Below are positions 26,128 to 35,518 of a stretch of DNA of 51,389 bases, one piece after another. Source of the stretch: Chthoniobacterales bacterium. Its GTDB lineage: Bacteria; Verrucomicrobiota; Verrucomicrobiia; Chthoniobacterales; UBA10450. The notes below the pieces were generated by a model. The model did not search any database. It was not told where the DNA came from and worked only from the letters and a program-made list of their open reading frames with translations. Numbering within the stretch: the stretch's first letter is position 1; each line of letters starts with the position of its first letter. The DNA lies in contig JACDGS010000031.1 of assembly GCA_013821455.1 (NCBI GenBank), positions 1-51,389 on the forward strand, written 5' to 3'. A program made the position numbers and the translations under genes.

Positions 26128-27162
26128 CTAACGAATCCGCACGTGCACGCCCGGCAGCACTTTTTTTCCGAGATCGAGCGCGTCCCAATTTGAAAGCCGG
26201 ATGCAGCCGTGACTGGTCGTGCGGCCGATCGTTTCCGGCACTTCCGTGCCGTGAATGCCGCTGCCTTTGTGATTCAGCTCCATCCAAAGAATACCGACGG
26301 GATTGTTAGGCCCGGGTGGCAGGTTGAAAAAATTACCACTCCGCTCGTCATGGTGGAGCATCGCCTCGTCCCAGCGGAAAGTCGGCATCCAGGAAAAACC
26401 TCGCACGAACCAATCGCCGATCGGCGCCGGGAGCGTCTTCGATCCGGGCGTAATGGGATAGCTGCCGACGAGCTTCCCGTCCTGGCGCACTTCCAGAATC
26501 TTCTGCGCCACGGAAACGGAGATGGAATATTGTTCGTTAGGCGGCTTCTGCTTTTCCGTTTTGAGCTGGTTCGCTTTCTCGGCCGCTTCGGTCTGTGTTT
26601 TCAGGCCGATCGTTTCCTGCAGATCGAACGGCGTGGCCACATTTGGCACCTGCACGGAGTCGCCCGCCTTAGCTTTGGCCCAATCGTAGCCGGGATTTAT
26701 CTGCTTCAGAAAATCCTCACGCGCGTGAAACTTTTCGCCGGCCAGCTCAAGAAAACTTTCATAGGGCAAAGCCTCGAGCTTTGCCTGCGCCGCGTGTTTT
26801 TGCGGGACCGGGCCAACGAATTTCTCATCGTTAGGCGAAAGTGTGTAGCTGATCAGCGCTGGCTTTGCAGAGTCGATCGGCAAATCGAATTGCGCGGGCG
26901 GCTGCGCGCCGTGTCGAAGGCCGCTCTTCCCCTGCGCCTGCTCGTAACGAGTGAGCGCCTTGCCCATGAACTCGCCCCAGCGACCGTCGATCACGCCCGG
27001 TTTGAAAGCGGAGCCATCGAGGAAAATCTGCGCCCGCAGGATCTGTTCGTTAGGCGAAGGCGCCGGGCTCGGAGGCAGACCGTGCGCGACGGAACATCCC
27101 AAAAGCAAAACCAAACCGGCGCTGACCAGCACGCGCAGCCGGTTCTTCAAATGTGAAATCAC
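26128..27162 (-). CDS. L,D-transpeptidase (YkuD) lipoprotein
   Basis: A 344-aa lipoprotein that should form 3-3 peptidoglycan cross-links or attach proteins to the wall. Seen: lipobox LLLLGCS at residues 18-24, a PG_binding_1-like helix set (QIFLDGSAFKPGVIDGRWG), a LysM-like stretch (FLKQINPGYDWAKAKAGDSVQVP), and a YkuD catalytic domain from about 210 with GIHGTEVPETIG and SHGCIRLSN, Cys320 being the nucleophile. The TAG stop lies in an iterated 9-mer (26126). Four motif copies in or at the end of this gene encode SPNE, SPND, PPNE or the stop. Divergent from the OmpA-family gene, which is likely to act on the same cell wall. Confidence 0.93.
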   Translation of the reverse strand: MISHLKNRLRVLVSAGLVLLLGCSVAHGLPPSPAPSPNEQILRAQIFLDGSAFKPGVIDGRWGEFMGKALTRYEQAQGKSGLRHGAQPPAQFDLPIDSAKPALISYTLSPNDEKFVGPVPQKHAAQAKLEALPYESFLELAGEKFHAREDFLKQINPGYDWAKAKAGDSVQVPNVATPFDLQETIGLKTQTEAAEKANQLKTEKQKPPNEQYSISVSVAQKILEVRQDGKLVGSYPITPGSKTLPAPIGDWFVRGFSWMPTFRWDEAMLHHDERSGNFFNLPPGPNNPVGILWMELNHKGSGIHGTEVPETIGRTTSHGCIRLSNWDALDLGKKVLPGVHVRIR

Positions 27163-27256
27163 GTTGGAGATACGGGCGCGCGCAGGCCGCCGGCCTCATC
27201 TCGCGAGCGAAGGTGCGGTGACGCGCGAGGCCTCCGGCAAATACGAATGAAGGAGT

Positions 27257-27865
27257 ATGAATCGTCGATTCGTTCGTTTCGTTCCTGTGGCCCTGACTCT
27301 TCTCGCCTTCGCCTCGCCAGCTTGGGCGCAGGAAACGACCGACAAAGACATTCAGAAAAAAGAAGCTGAGCTGAAGGAGAAACAGCTCGACCTGCAAAAG
27401 AAGGATCTGGATTTGCAACGCCAGCAGCTCGAGCTGGAGAAGGCGAAACAGGAATTGCAGTATCAGGAAAACGGCCAGTCGCTGAGCATGAATCTCTCCG
27501 GCGACGTGCTCTTCGATTACGACAAGGCCACGCTCAAGCCGCAGGCGGAAGATGCGCTCAAAAAGGTAGCGGTCGTCCTCTCACAGTTTCTCGACAGCAT
27601 GGTGACGGTGGAAGGGTTTACCGATTCGAAAGGATCGAAATCGGCCAACATGAGTCTCTCGCGAAACCGGGCTACGACCGTGAAAGATTGGCTGGTCAAG
27701 AATGGCGGAATTAACGCCACCAAGATCACCGCCGAAGGGAAAGGCGAAGAAAATCCAGTAGCAGAAAATAAAAATCCGGACGGGAGCGACAACCCGGCCG
27801 GTCGCGCGAAAAATCGCCGCGTCTCCATTATCATCGCAAAGCCCGCGACCACCCCGACGCCGTAA
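27257..27865 (+). CDS. OmpA-family peptidoglycan-binding protein with coiled coil
   Basis: A 202-aa exported protein. Signal peptide ends PAWAQ near residue 25. Residues 28-70 are a heptad-rich coiled coil (KEAELKEKQLDLQKKDLDLQ and on), which may trimerise like Lpp. Residues 75-195 are an OmpA C-terminal domain: VLFDYDKATLKPQAEDAL, VEGFTDSKGSKSANMSLSRNRA and the closing NRRVSIII, with Asp and Arg positions that bind diaminopimelate. It should link the outer membrane or periplasmic partners to peptidoglycan. A purine-rich AAGGAG ends only one base before ATG 27257, unusually tight. The large inverted repeat after the stop (27887-27970) could terminate transcription. Confidence 0.9.
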   Translation: MNRRFVRFVPVALTLLAFASPAWAQETTDKDIQKKEAELKEKQLDLQKKDLDLQRQQLELEKAKQELQYQENGQSLSMNLSGDVLFDYDKATLKPQAEDALKKVAVVLSQFLDSMVTVEGFTDSKGSKSANMSLSRNRATTVKDWLVKNGGINATKITAEGKGEENPVAENKNPDGSDNPAGRAKNRRVSIIIAKPATTPTP

Positions 27866-27886
27866 TTTTCGTCGCGAAGCGAAACG

Positions 27887-27970
27887 GTTGTAGCCGGGGG
27901 CGGTGACCCCGGCGAGGGAAAAGATTGCCCTCGCGCGAACCATCCGGGGTCACCGCCCCCGGGCTACAAC
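27887..27970. repeat. 84-base intergenic inverted repeat, likely terminator
   Basis: Left arm 27887-27912 (starts GTTGTAGCCGGGGGCGG) and right arm 27944-27970 (ends CCGGGCTACAAC) are complementary apart from one extra G. An inner stem CGAGGG/CCCTCG folds the centre. The right arm recurs at 12-37 at the window edge, so this is a dispersed family and not just a terminator. It lies between the OmpA-family gene and the first OPT gene. Confidence 0.85.
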
Positions 27971-28077
27971 GCGTCGGCGCGGCGCGCCGACTCTTTTCCA
28001 TTTGCCTTTCCCAGCCGTTCCCGGTCTTCTCTCCGAATGCGAGAGAGCGCCGTCGCTCCGCCCACTACCTAACGAAT

Positions 28078-30063
28078 ATGGACAAAGAACTTACCATCCG
28101 CGGGATCATCATCGGCATCTTCATCACGCTGGTTTTCACGGCGGCGAATGTTTATTTCGGCCTCAAAGCCGGCCTCACTTTTTCGACTTCGATTCCGGCG
28201 GCGGTGATCTCGATGGCCATCCTGCGCGGCTTCAAAGACGCGACGGTGCAAGAGAACAACATCGTGCAGACGATTGCCTCTGCCGCCGGCACGCTCTCCT
28301 CGATCATTTTCGTTCTGCCGGGGCTGATCATGATCGGCTGGTGGACCGGTTTTCCGTTCTGGATTTCATTCTTGATCTGCGCGCTCGGCGGCATCCTCGG
28401 CGTGATGTATTCCATCCCGTTGCGCCGCGCGCTCGTGACGAACTCGGACCTTCCTTATCCCGAAGGCGTCGCTTGCGCGGAGGTGCTGAAAGTCGGCAGC
28501 AGTGGCGATGCGACGCACCCGGATGATATCGAACACGGACGCAGCGGTCTGCGCGCGGTGCTCTGGGGCTCGATCGTTTCCGCTGTTTTTGCGATCGTCG
28601 TAGCGACGCAGATTTTTGCTTCGGATGTTGCGCAAAATTTTCGCATCGGCCGGCGCGGCGCGGTCAGCGGTTACGATTTTTCGCTTTCATTTGCTTTGCT
28701 CGCGATCGGACATCTCTGCGGAATTTCCGTCGGCATCGCGATGCTGGTTGGCGCGGGCATTGGCTGGGGTTGGGGCGTGCCGCATTTTTCCGCGCTCACC
28801 GGCGATCTCACGACGGCGGCGGGCGCGCTTGCGATAACCACTTGGAGTCACAAAGTGCGCTTCGTCGGCGCGGGAACAATCGGCGTTTCCGCGATCTGGA
28901 CCCTGTTGAAATTAGTGAAGCCGGTCGTCCAAGGTCTTGCTGGCGCGATGGCTGCGAACCGTGCACGCAAAGCGGGCAACGCCGACACGCTACCGATTAC
29001 GGAACGCGATATCCCGATCGGCATTGTTGGTTTGGTCACGCTCGTTTGCATGGCGCCGATCGGCTGGGTCCTCGGGTATTTCGCAAACTCGAGTGGGCTC
29101 GGCGCGCACATGACTACGCTCGTCATTGGCGGAGTGGCTTACGTTATTTTGATGAGCTTTTTCGTCTCGGCGGTTTGCGGGTACATGGCCGGCCTGATCG
29201 GTTCGTCGAACAGTCCGCTCTCCGGTATTGGTATTCTCGTCGTGATCGGCGCGGCCTTGCTGCTCGTTTTCGGGGTGAAACCGTACGTCTCGCCGGATGC
29301 GAGCAAAGCGTTAATGGCTTTCGCGCTTTTCACAACGGCGGTTATTTTCAATGTCGCGGCGATCGCGAACAACAACCTTCAGGATCTGAAAACCGGCCAG
29401 CTCGTCGGGGCGACACCGTGGAAACAGCAGGTCGGGCTCATCATCGGCGTGCTCGCCGGCTCGGTGGTCATTCCGCCAGTGCTGAACCTTGTGAATCAGG
29501 CTTACGGATTTGTCGGCGCGCCCAACGCGACGGCGCATTCCCTCGCGGCGCCGCAAGCGGGATTAATTTCCGCGCTCGCGAAAGGCGTGATCGCTTCGGA
29601 TATCGATTGGAGTTTGATTGAGATGGGCGCGCTGATCGGCCTTGGCATCATCGTGCTCGATGAAATTCTCACGCGCACCACGCGGCACCTTCGCATGCCG
29701 CCGCTCGCTGTCGGCCTCGGAATTTATCTGCCGACCGCGAGCACGCTCATGATCGTCGTCGGCACAATCGTCGGCTGGTTCTACGATCGCGGCGCCGAGC
29801 GCACGCGGAATCCGGAGGGCACGAAGCAGCTCGGCGTGCTCCTCGCCTCGGGCTTGATCGTGGGCGAGAGCATTATCGGCGTGGTCATCTCGGCGATTGT
29901 CGTCTTCTCGGGAGCCGGCGCACCGCTTGCGCTGGTCGGCGCGGGATTTGCCACGCCCGCGATCATCATCGGCGGTCTCGCTTTTGCCGTGATCGCGTTT
30001 GTGCTCTATCGCTGGGTCCTGAGCATGGGAACGCGAACCAGCCCATCGGGCGCGACTCGTTAG
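28078..30063 (+). CDS. OPT-family oligopeptide transporter, copy 1
   Basis: About 661 aa, a polytopic inner-membrane transporter with some 14-16 TM helices. OPT superfamily signs: ANVYFGLKAGLTFSTSIPAAVISMAILRG near the start, QENNIVQTIASAAGTLSSIIFVLPGL, LPYPEGVACAEVLK, NNNLQDLKTGQLVGATPWKQQ and LAVGLGIYLPTASTLMI. Bacterial OPT members import peptides or metal-peptide complexes, likely coupled to protons. Although the frame is open from 27925, TM similarity and the ATG at 28078 (MDKELTIRG) mark the start; an 8-of-9 motif copy at 28068 ends three bases before it. The stop TAG sits in a motif copy at 30057. Next gene is a diverged paralogue. Confidence 0.9.
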   Translation: MDKELTIRGIIIGIFITLVFTAANVYFGLKAGLTFSTSIPAAVISMAILRGFKDATVQENNIVQTIASAAGTLSSIIFVLPGLIMIGWWTGFPFWISFLICALGGILGVMYSIPLRRALVTNSDLPYPEGVACAEVLKVGSSGDATHPDDIEHGRSGLRAVLWGSIVSAVFAIVVATQIFASDVAQNFRIGRRGAVSGYDFSLSFALLAIGHLCGISVGIAMLVGAGIGWGWGVPHFSALTGDLTTAAGALAITTWSHKVRFVGAGTIGVSAIWTLLKLVKPVVQGLAGAMAANRARKAGNADTLPITERDIPIGIVGLVTLVCMAPIGWVLGYFANSSGLGAHMTTLVIGGVAYVILMSFFVSAVCGYMAGLIGSSNSPLSGIGILVVIGAALLLVFGVKPYVSPDASKALMAFALFTTAVIFNVAAIANNNLQDLKTGQLVGATPWKQQVGLIIGVLAGSVVIPPVLNLVNQAYGFVGAPNATAHSLAAPQAGLISALAKGVIASDIDWSLIEMGALIGLGIIVLDEILTRTTRHLRMPPLAVGLGIYLPTASTLMIVVGTIVGWFYDRGAERTRNPEGTKQLGVLLASGLIVGESIIGVVISAIVVFSGAGAPLALVGAGFATPAIIIGGLAFAVIAFVLYRWVLSMGTRTSPSGATR

Positions 30064-30125
30064 GCTAAAGCGCAGCTGCTTCGAATCTCGATTTGAACAT
30101 CGACCCACGAAATCCGCCTAACGAA

Positions 30126-32468
30126 ATGCCGGACATCGTGGGGGCGAGACCGGAGAATCCGATTCTCGCCAATTTTCGTCCGTTCATTCCCTCTAACGCG
30201 CGACTGCGCGAGTTCACGCCTCTCCCGATCATCATCGGCACATTGCTCGGGATCGTCTTCGGCGCCTCGTCGCTTTATTTGGTGCTCAAGGTCGGCATTA
30301 CGGTCAGCGCTTCGATTCCCGTCGCAGTTCTCGCCATCACCACCTTTCGCGTGCTCTCAAAGTTCGGGTTGCGCGATTCGACCATTCTCGAGAACAACAT
30401 CGTCCAGACCGCCGGCTCGGCGGGCGAATCGATCGCCTTCGGCCTCGGCGTGACGATGCCCGCGATCATGATCCTGGGGTTCGATCTCGAGATCGTGCGC
30501 GTGATGCTGGTCGCGATTCTCGGCGGGCTGCTCGGTATTCTGATGATGATCCCGACGCGGCGCGCACTCATCGTTCAGCAACATGGATATCTGAAATATC
30601 CGGAAGGGACTGCCTGCGCGGAGGTCTTGAAAGCTGGCGCATCGGCCGAATCGCGCGCGGCCGCGCGGTCTGATGAGGGCAACGCGCTGGCAGTGGATGA
30701 AGCGGTCAGTGGCGGCAAAGTGATCATTGGCGGTTTCGCTATCGGTTTCATCTATTACGGCGCGCTCGAGATGCTGAAAGCGATGAAGGAAATTCCCGAG
30801 AAGGTTTTTGGGAAACCATTTCTAGGCGCCTCGATTTCGATCGAGAACAATCCCGCGCTGCTTGGCGTCGGTTATATCATCGGTCCGCGCATCGCCGGCA
30901 TGATGATGGGCGGCGGCGTCCTCTCGTTCCTCGTCATGATCCCAGCGATCAAATATTTCGGTTCGTTAGTCGCGGGGCCAGTCGCGCCGGAAACGGGTCA
31001 CACCATCGCGGAGATGAGTGTCGAGCAAATTCAGCACGGCTATATTCTTTACATCGGCGCGGGCGCGGTGGCGGCGGGTGGAATCATCAGTCTGCTTCGC
31101 TCACTGCCGTTGATCTGGCACGGACTGACAGGCGGACTAGCCGATCTGCGCGCGGCACGCACCGAGACGGCCACGGCGGCGCGCACCGACCAGGATATCT
31201 CGATGAAATGGGTCATCGGCGGAATCATTCTGCTGCTCGTGCTCATCATGATTGCGCCCCAACTCAACCTCCGTTTCAACCCGTTAGGCGCGCTCCTCAT
31301 CGTCGGGATCGGATTTCTTTTTACCACCGTCTCGTCGCGCCTCACCGGCGAAGTCGGCTCCTCATCTTGTCCAACTTCAGGGATTACGGTGGCGACGCTG
31401 TTGCTTACGTGTCTCTGCTTTCTGCTCGTCGGCTGGACCGCGCCACCTTATTTCGTCACCGCGCTGTCGATCGGCGGGATTGTTTGCATCGCTTCCTCGA
31501 ATGGCGGCACGACCTCGCAGGATCTTAAGACGGGATTCTTGATCGGCTCGACCCCGAAGTATCAGCAGATCGCTATCCTCATCGGCACACTCGCGTCGTG
31601 CATCGTGATCGGGCCGATCCTGATGAAGTTTAACGAGTCCGGCACGGTTTACATGCCGGTCGCGGGCAACAAAGAATTTGCCTCTGCCTCCACTTTTCAC
31701 GCCAACTCCGCCAACTTCGAAAAGGATTCGAGCGGCCAACCGAAGCGTGAACACATCGCCGGTGCGCAGGCCGGCAGCGACACGAAAGAGTATTTCGTTT
31801 ATCACAAAACCTCAGCCGATAACGGACCGGCCGGGCGCTACCTCGTCAATGACCAGGGCACGCCGATCTATCTCGTCGATCCCGGCATCAACGGCATCTA
31901 CGAGAAACGGCCTGACGGTTCGAGCGTGCAGAAGTTCACCGCCCCGAAGGCCACGCTGATGTCCTACATCATCAAAGGCATTCTGGGCGGCCAACTGCCG
32001 TGGGGACTTGTGTTGCTCGGCGTTTTCATCTCGATCGTGCTCGAGCTTTGCGGAATTCCTTCGCTCGCGTTTGCCGTCGGCGTCTATCTCCCGATCTCGA
32101 CTTCCGCGCCGGTTTGGGTGGGCGGACTGATTCGCGGGATGGTCGACAACTACACGCGACGCAAACACGCCGGCGCGAACTTTACCGAAGATCAGCTCCT
32201 CGCCGAAGGCGATAAGAGTAACGGTGTCCTGCTCTCCTCCGGTTATATCGCCGGCGGGACCCTGGCGGGAGTGGTTTTCGCCTTCCTGAATATTCCGTGG
32301 AAAAACTCCTTCGACGCGATCGAAAAATGGTCTATCGCTCACAATCCCTTCTTCGAAGGCGCGCACGCCGACCTGCTCGCGCTCATTCCTTTCATCATCC
32401 TCTCGGTCTTGCTCTATCTCGTCGGCCGCAACGTTCTTCTGGCACCAAAGAAGCCGCCGACGCTCTAA
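30126..32468 (+). CDS. OPT-family oligopeptide transporter, copy 2
   Basis: About 780 aa, paralogue of the preceding gene in tandem. It keeps LPIIIGTLLGIVFGASSLYLVLKVGITVSASIPVAVL-type start, ENNIVQTAGSAGESIAFGLGV, YLKYPEGTACAEVLKAG, NGGTTSQDLKTGFLIGSTPKYQQ and AFAVGVYLPISTSAPV. It is longer than copy 1 by a soluble loop of about 110 residues (roughly 510-620) that contains EYFVYHKTS and VDPGINGIYEKRPDG and may face the periplasm. ATG 30126 follows directly after a motif copy at 30116; a TTG at 30093 in the same frame would add 11 residues. The two genes may form one unit or separate peptide importers. Confidence 0.9.
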   Translation: MPDIVGARPENPILANFRPFIPSNARLREFTPLPIIIGTLLGIVFGASSLYLVLKVGITVSASIPVAVLAITTFRVLSKFGLRDSTILENNIVQTAGSAGESIAFGLGVTMPAIMILGFDLEIVRVMLVAILGGLLGILMMIPTRRALIVQQHGYLKYPEGTACAEVLKAGASAESRAAARSDEGNALAVDEAVSGGKVIIGGFAIGFIYYGALEMLKAMKEIPEKVFGKPFLGASISIENNPALLGVGYIIGPRIAGMMMGGGVLSFLVMIPAIKYFGSLVAGPVAPETGHTIAEMSVEQIQHGYILYIGAGAVAAGGIISLLRSLPLIWHGLTGGLADLRAARTETATAARTDQDISMKWVIGGIILLLVLIMIAPQLNLRFNPLGALLIVGIGFLFTTVSSRLTGEVGSSSCPTSGITVATLLLTCLCFLLVGWTAPPYFVTALSIGGIVCIASSNGGTTSQDLKTGFLIGSTPKYQQIAILIGTLASCIVIGPILMKFNESGTVYMPVAGNKEFASASTFHANSANFEKDSSGQPKREHIAGAQAGSDTKEYFVYHKTSADNGPAGRYLVNDQGTPIYLVDPGINGIYEKRPDGSSVQKFTAPKATLMSYIIKGILGGQLPWGLVLLGVFISIVLELCGIPSLAFAVGVYLPISTSAPVWVGGLIRGMVDNYTRRKHAGANFTEDQLLAEGDKSNGVLLSSGYIAGGTLAGVVFAFLNIPWKNSFDAIEKWSIAHNPFFEGAHADLLALIPFIILSVLLYLVGRNVLLAPKKPPTL

Positions 32469-32511
32469 GTCACTCTCAAATTTTCGGAACGCATCCTGCT
32501 CGCTGCCGAGT

Positions 32512-34179
32512 ATGGATTCGATGGGCATTGGTGGAGTGAGCGGCTTCTTTCGCGTGCCCGCGCCTTCACGAACGCATCTCAAACCGCCTCGTATTGCGGA
32601 TAATCGCGAGATGATCGCCGCCCGCGTCGCGGTCAAAGGCGTCCTCGAAGGAGTCGCCGGGGAAGCTGCGGCGGATCAGCTTCGCCTCGCGCAACAAGCG
32701 CTCGGGCAGATTCGCGAGTCGGTCATCATCACCGGGACAGCGCTCGAGGAACCCGGGCCAAAGATCGTTTATGTCAATGCAGCTTTTACCAAAATGACCG
32801 GCTGGTTGCCGGAAGAAGTCGTGGGCCGCAGCCCGCGCTTCCTCCAGGGACCAAAGACCACGCGCAAGACCCTCGACCGCCTGCGCCGCCAGCTCACGCG
32901 CGGCGAAGCTTTCGAAGGCGAGGACATCAATTACCGCAAGGATCGCTCCGAGTTTTGGATCGATTGGTATATCGAACCGCTGCGCGGGCCTAACGATGAA
33001 ATAAATTACTGGGTCGCGGTGCAACGCGACGTGACCGAAAAGCGCGAATTGCAGTTGCAGCTCCTCCAGGCGCAGCGACTCGAAGGCATCGGCCTGCTCG
33101 CCAGCGGCATCGCGCACGATCTCAACAACGTCCTCGCGCCGATTCTCATGGGTTGCGATTTTCTCCGCGGCCAGGTCGCGACCGAGGACGCGCGCGAATT
33201 TATCGGGCTGGTCGAAGGCTCGGCCAAGCGCGGCGCCGGACTCGTTAGGCAAATTCTTTCCTTCGGTCGTGGGCTGGCCGGCGGCAGCGGCGTGATCGAC
33301 CCGCGGCACATCGTCGATGAAGTCGCGACCATGGCGCAGGCAACTTTCCCGAAACGCCTCCACGTCGTGGCCGATGCGCCGGCGGAGCTGTGGAACGTCA
33401 ACGCCGACCCGACCCAGCTGCACCAGGTGGTGCTCAATCTTTGCATTAACGCGCGCGACGCGATCGCCGAGGAAGGCACGATTACCTTGCAGGCGCGCAA
33501 TCTCGAACTGGCCGCGTCGTTAGGCACAATGCGCGGTCTCTTGCCCGCCGGTTCCTATGTGCGGCTGGCGGTGACCGATACCGGGAGCGGCATGACCGCC
33601 GCAACCGTGGCGAAAATTTTTGATCCGTTTTTTTCCACCAAGGCGCCCGGTCGTGGCACCGGCCTCGGGCTTTCCACCGTCGCCATGATCGTGGACGGAA
33701 TGAGAGGCGCGATCGATCTCGAAACCGTAGAAGGGAAAGGAACGACTTTCTCAGTTTATCTGCCCGCGCTGACGGCTGCGAAAGTCGAGAAGCTCGACGC
33801 GCCTAACGAACTCCTGCGCAACGGAGCCGGCCGCCGCATCCTCATCGCCGATGACGAAGTCGCCGTGGCGACGATCATGCGCGAGATGTTTGAAAACGCG
33901 GGCTACCGCGCGCGCACGGTGAGCAGCGGGCTCGACGCGCTCGCGCTCGCGGCGACATATCAGCCCGATCTCGTGGTCCTCGATTTGATGATGCCCGGAG
34001 CGGCTGGCGGCGATATCTTCGCGAGCTTCCGCGAGCGTTATCCCGAGACGCGGATCGTCGCCATGAGCGGTCTTTCCGGGGAGGAAATCATGCGAGAAGC
34101 GCCGGGTGTCGCGGGAATTTTGGAGAAGCCTTTTACGCAACAGCAGCTTCTCGAAACGGCGCACGAAGCGCTTTCGTAA
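32512..34179 (+). CDS. PAS (LOV-like) hybrid histidine kinase
   Basis: A 555-aa soluble kinase. A PAS domain (about 70-180) has IVYVNAAFTKMTGW and GRSPRFLQGPKT followed by NYRKDRSEFWIDWYIEPL, very close to LOV domains; but the flavin-adduct Cys of the NCRFLQ signature is Pro here, so photochemistry by the usual adduct is not expected. The kinase core has His202 in ASGIAHDLNNVLAPI, N box LHQVVLNLCINARDAI, GSGM and GTGLGLSTV. A receiver domain has Asp491 in LVVLDLMMPG and Lys in LEKPFTQQQ. ATG 32611 is an alternative start. Four exact copies of the iterated motif lie inside. The target response is unknown. Confidence 0.9.
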   Translation: MDSMGIGGVSGFFRVPAPSRTHLKPPRIADNREMIAARVAVKGVLEGVAGEAAADQLRLAQQALGQIRESVIITGTALEEPGPKIVYVNAAFTKMTGWLPEEVVGRSPRFLQGPKTTRKTLDRLRRQLTRGEAFEGEDINYRKDRSEFWIDWYIEPLRGPNDEINYWVAVQRDVTEKRELQLQLLQAQRLEGIGLLASGIAHDLNNVLAPILMGCDFLRGQVATEDAREFIGLVEGSAKRGAGLVRQILSFGRGLAGGSGVIDPRHIVDEVATMAQATFPKRLHVVADAPAELWNVNADPTQLHQVVLNLCINARDAIAEEGTITLQARNLELAASLGTMRGLLPAGSYVRLAVTDTGSGMTAATVAKIFDPFFSTKAPGRGTGLGLSTVAMIVDGMRGAIDLETVEGKGTTFSVYLPALTAAKVEKLDAPNELLRNGAGRRILIADDEVAVATIMREMFENAGYRARTVSSGLDALALAATYQPDLVVLDLMMPGAAGGDIFASFRERYPETRIVAMSGLSGEEIMREAPGVAGILEKPFTQQQLLETAHEALS

Positions 34180-34246
34180 AGTTTCGCTCCACGATTTTCG
34201 AGTCTCGCCAGAAAGCCGGCGCGCCAATTAGGCTGGCCCGCGCGGC

Positions 34247-35326
34247 ATGGAAACCGAGACTGAATCTCCGCCCGCGAGCGCGCGTAAGATCGTCCGGCGT
34301 TATTCCGCGCCGGTCCTCATGGCGGTTCTTGGCATCCACATCATTCTCGGCGGCTTGGCCGCAATTTTGGTCGTCTCTAAATATTCCACCAGCCGCAAGC
34401 TCACCTTCCACGCCGGCCCGAAATCGCCTAACCCGAGCGAGCGCGCACTGGAGCATCGGGTGCAGTTGCAACGGAAAATCGAAACGCTCAGCGCGCCTCC
34501 CAGCGCGCCGCAGCGCATCCTCACCACCGGTCTGTCCAAGATTATTCTCCCGCCTCTTCCGGAAGTCGGCGTGAAACCGGAAACGGCGATGCCGTTGATG
34601 AGCGCGGGAGGCGCAAAGGTTGCATTCGCCACCGCTGGCGGCGCCTCCGCCGGCGGCGGAGCCGTTAATGGCAACGGCGTCCCGATTAATTTTTTTGGGA
34701 TCAAGGACCTGAGCACCAGCGTCGTTATTATGATCGACGTTTCCGATTCCATGTTCACCCGCACCGGCGACGCCGCGGGACGGCAACTCGTTAGGCAAGG
34801 AAAAGAGCAGGCTTTCCAAACCGTGCGCGCGGAGGCCATCCGCCTCGTGCAAAGCCTCACTCCGCAAACGCGTTTCGACGTGATCCGCTGGGCGGGCAGC
34901 GCGCGCGCCTGGCAGCCGGAACTCGTTCCCGCGACGGACGAAAACAAAGCCGCGGCGTGCGCGCACATCCAGAACGAGATCGATTTCAAATCCGCCAAAC
35001 CGCAAGCGGATCGGCCCGGTGGAACGCGCCACGACTACGCGCTCGAACTCGCTTTTTCCCTGAAGCCGGAAACGATTTACATGCTCACTGATGGCAACGC
35101 CACGGCGTATCAGCCGGAGACAGGCCGCCTGAAAAACATTCCGCCGCAAGCGCTCTACAAAATCGCGGAGGACGGGCAAAAGACGCTGCCGAAAAAAGCG
35201 CGTCTGCACACGCTGTATTTCCTGAACGCGAAAGAGAAAAAAACAGAGCGCGAGATGCTGCAACAGCTGGCCTCGCGAAATGGCGGGCAGTTCAGAACCG
35301 TGCCGGTAAAGAGCGGCGGCGCGTAA
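34247..35326 (+). CDS. Membrane-anchored von Willebrand factor A-domain protein
   Basis: A 359-aa protein with an N-terminal TM (about 22-45: VLMAVLGIHIILGGLAAILVV). A linker rich in Pro, Ser and Gly (about 75-150, including ASAGGGAVNGNG) leads to a vWA domain: VVIMIDVSDSMF carries the MIDAS DxSxS, PQTRFDVIRWAG and ETIYMLTDGNATAY supply the other metal-site region (TDG). The final part has LHTLYFLNAKEKKTEREMLQQLASRNGGQFR, a usual vWA end. Such proteins make metal-dependent contacts in envelope complexes. It is preceded by the PAS kinase and followed by a large inverted repeat; no MoxR ATPase partner is nearby. Confidence 0.85.
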   Translation: METETESPPASARKIVRRYSAPVLMAVLGIHIILGGLAAILVVSKYSTSRKLTFHAGPKSPNPSERALEHRVQLQRKIETLSAPPSAPQRILTTGLSKIILPPLPEVGVKPETAMPLMSAGGAKVAFATAGGASAGGGAVNGNGVPINFFGIKDLSTSVVIMIDVSDSMFTRTGDAAGRQLVRQGKEQAFQTVRAEAIRLVQSLTPQTRFDVIRWAGSARAWQPELVPATDENKAAACAHIQNEIDFKSAKPQADRPGGTRHDYALELAFSLKPETIYMLTDGNATAYQPETGRLKNIPPQALYKIAEDGQKTLPKKARLHTLYFLNAKEKKTEREMLQQLASRNGGQFRTVPVKSGGA

Positions 35327-35344
35327 GAACGAGCCAGCCCCATA

Positions 35345-35480
35345 CGTCATCCTGAGCGCAGCGCAGTCGAAGGATCCCGTGGAGCAACCGTGAAGTTCCG
35401 TAGCCAGATATTCCCGCGCGCAATCTTCACGGAAACCCGACGGGATCCCTCGACTCCGCTGCGCTCCGCTCGGGATGACG
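35345..35480. repeat. Long dispersed-type inverted repeat between convergent genes
   Basis: Arms 35345-35380 (starts CGTCATCCTGAGCG) and 35440-35480 (ends CGGGATGACG) are largely complementary, with some mismatches and small gaps; an inner 8-base stem CCGTGAAG (35388-35395) pairs with 35425-35432. The CGTCATCCTGAGCGCAGC type of arm is common in genomes of soil bacteria as a dispersed repeat (general knowledge). It sits between the vWA gene and moaD, which converge, so it may also end both transcripts. A distant half-copy may exist at 13650-13690. Confidence 0.8.
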
Positions 35481-35518
35481 GCGCTGTCCTTCCAACCTCC
35501 GCCTAACGAGTGCTCGCC

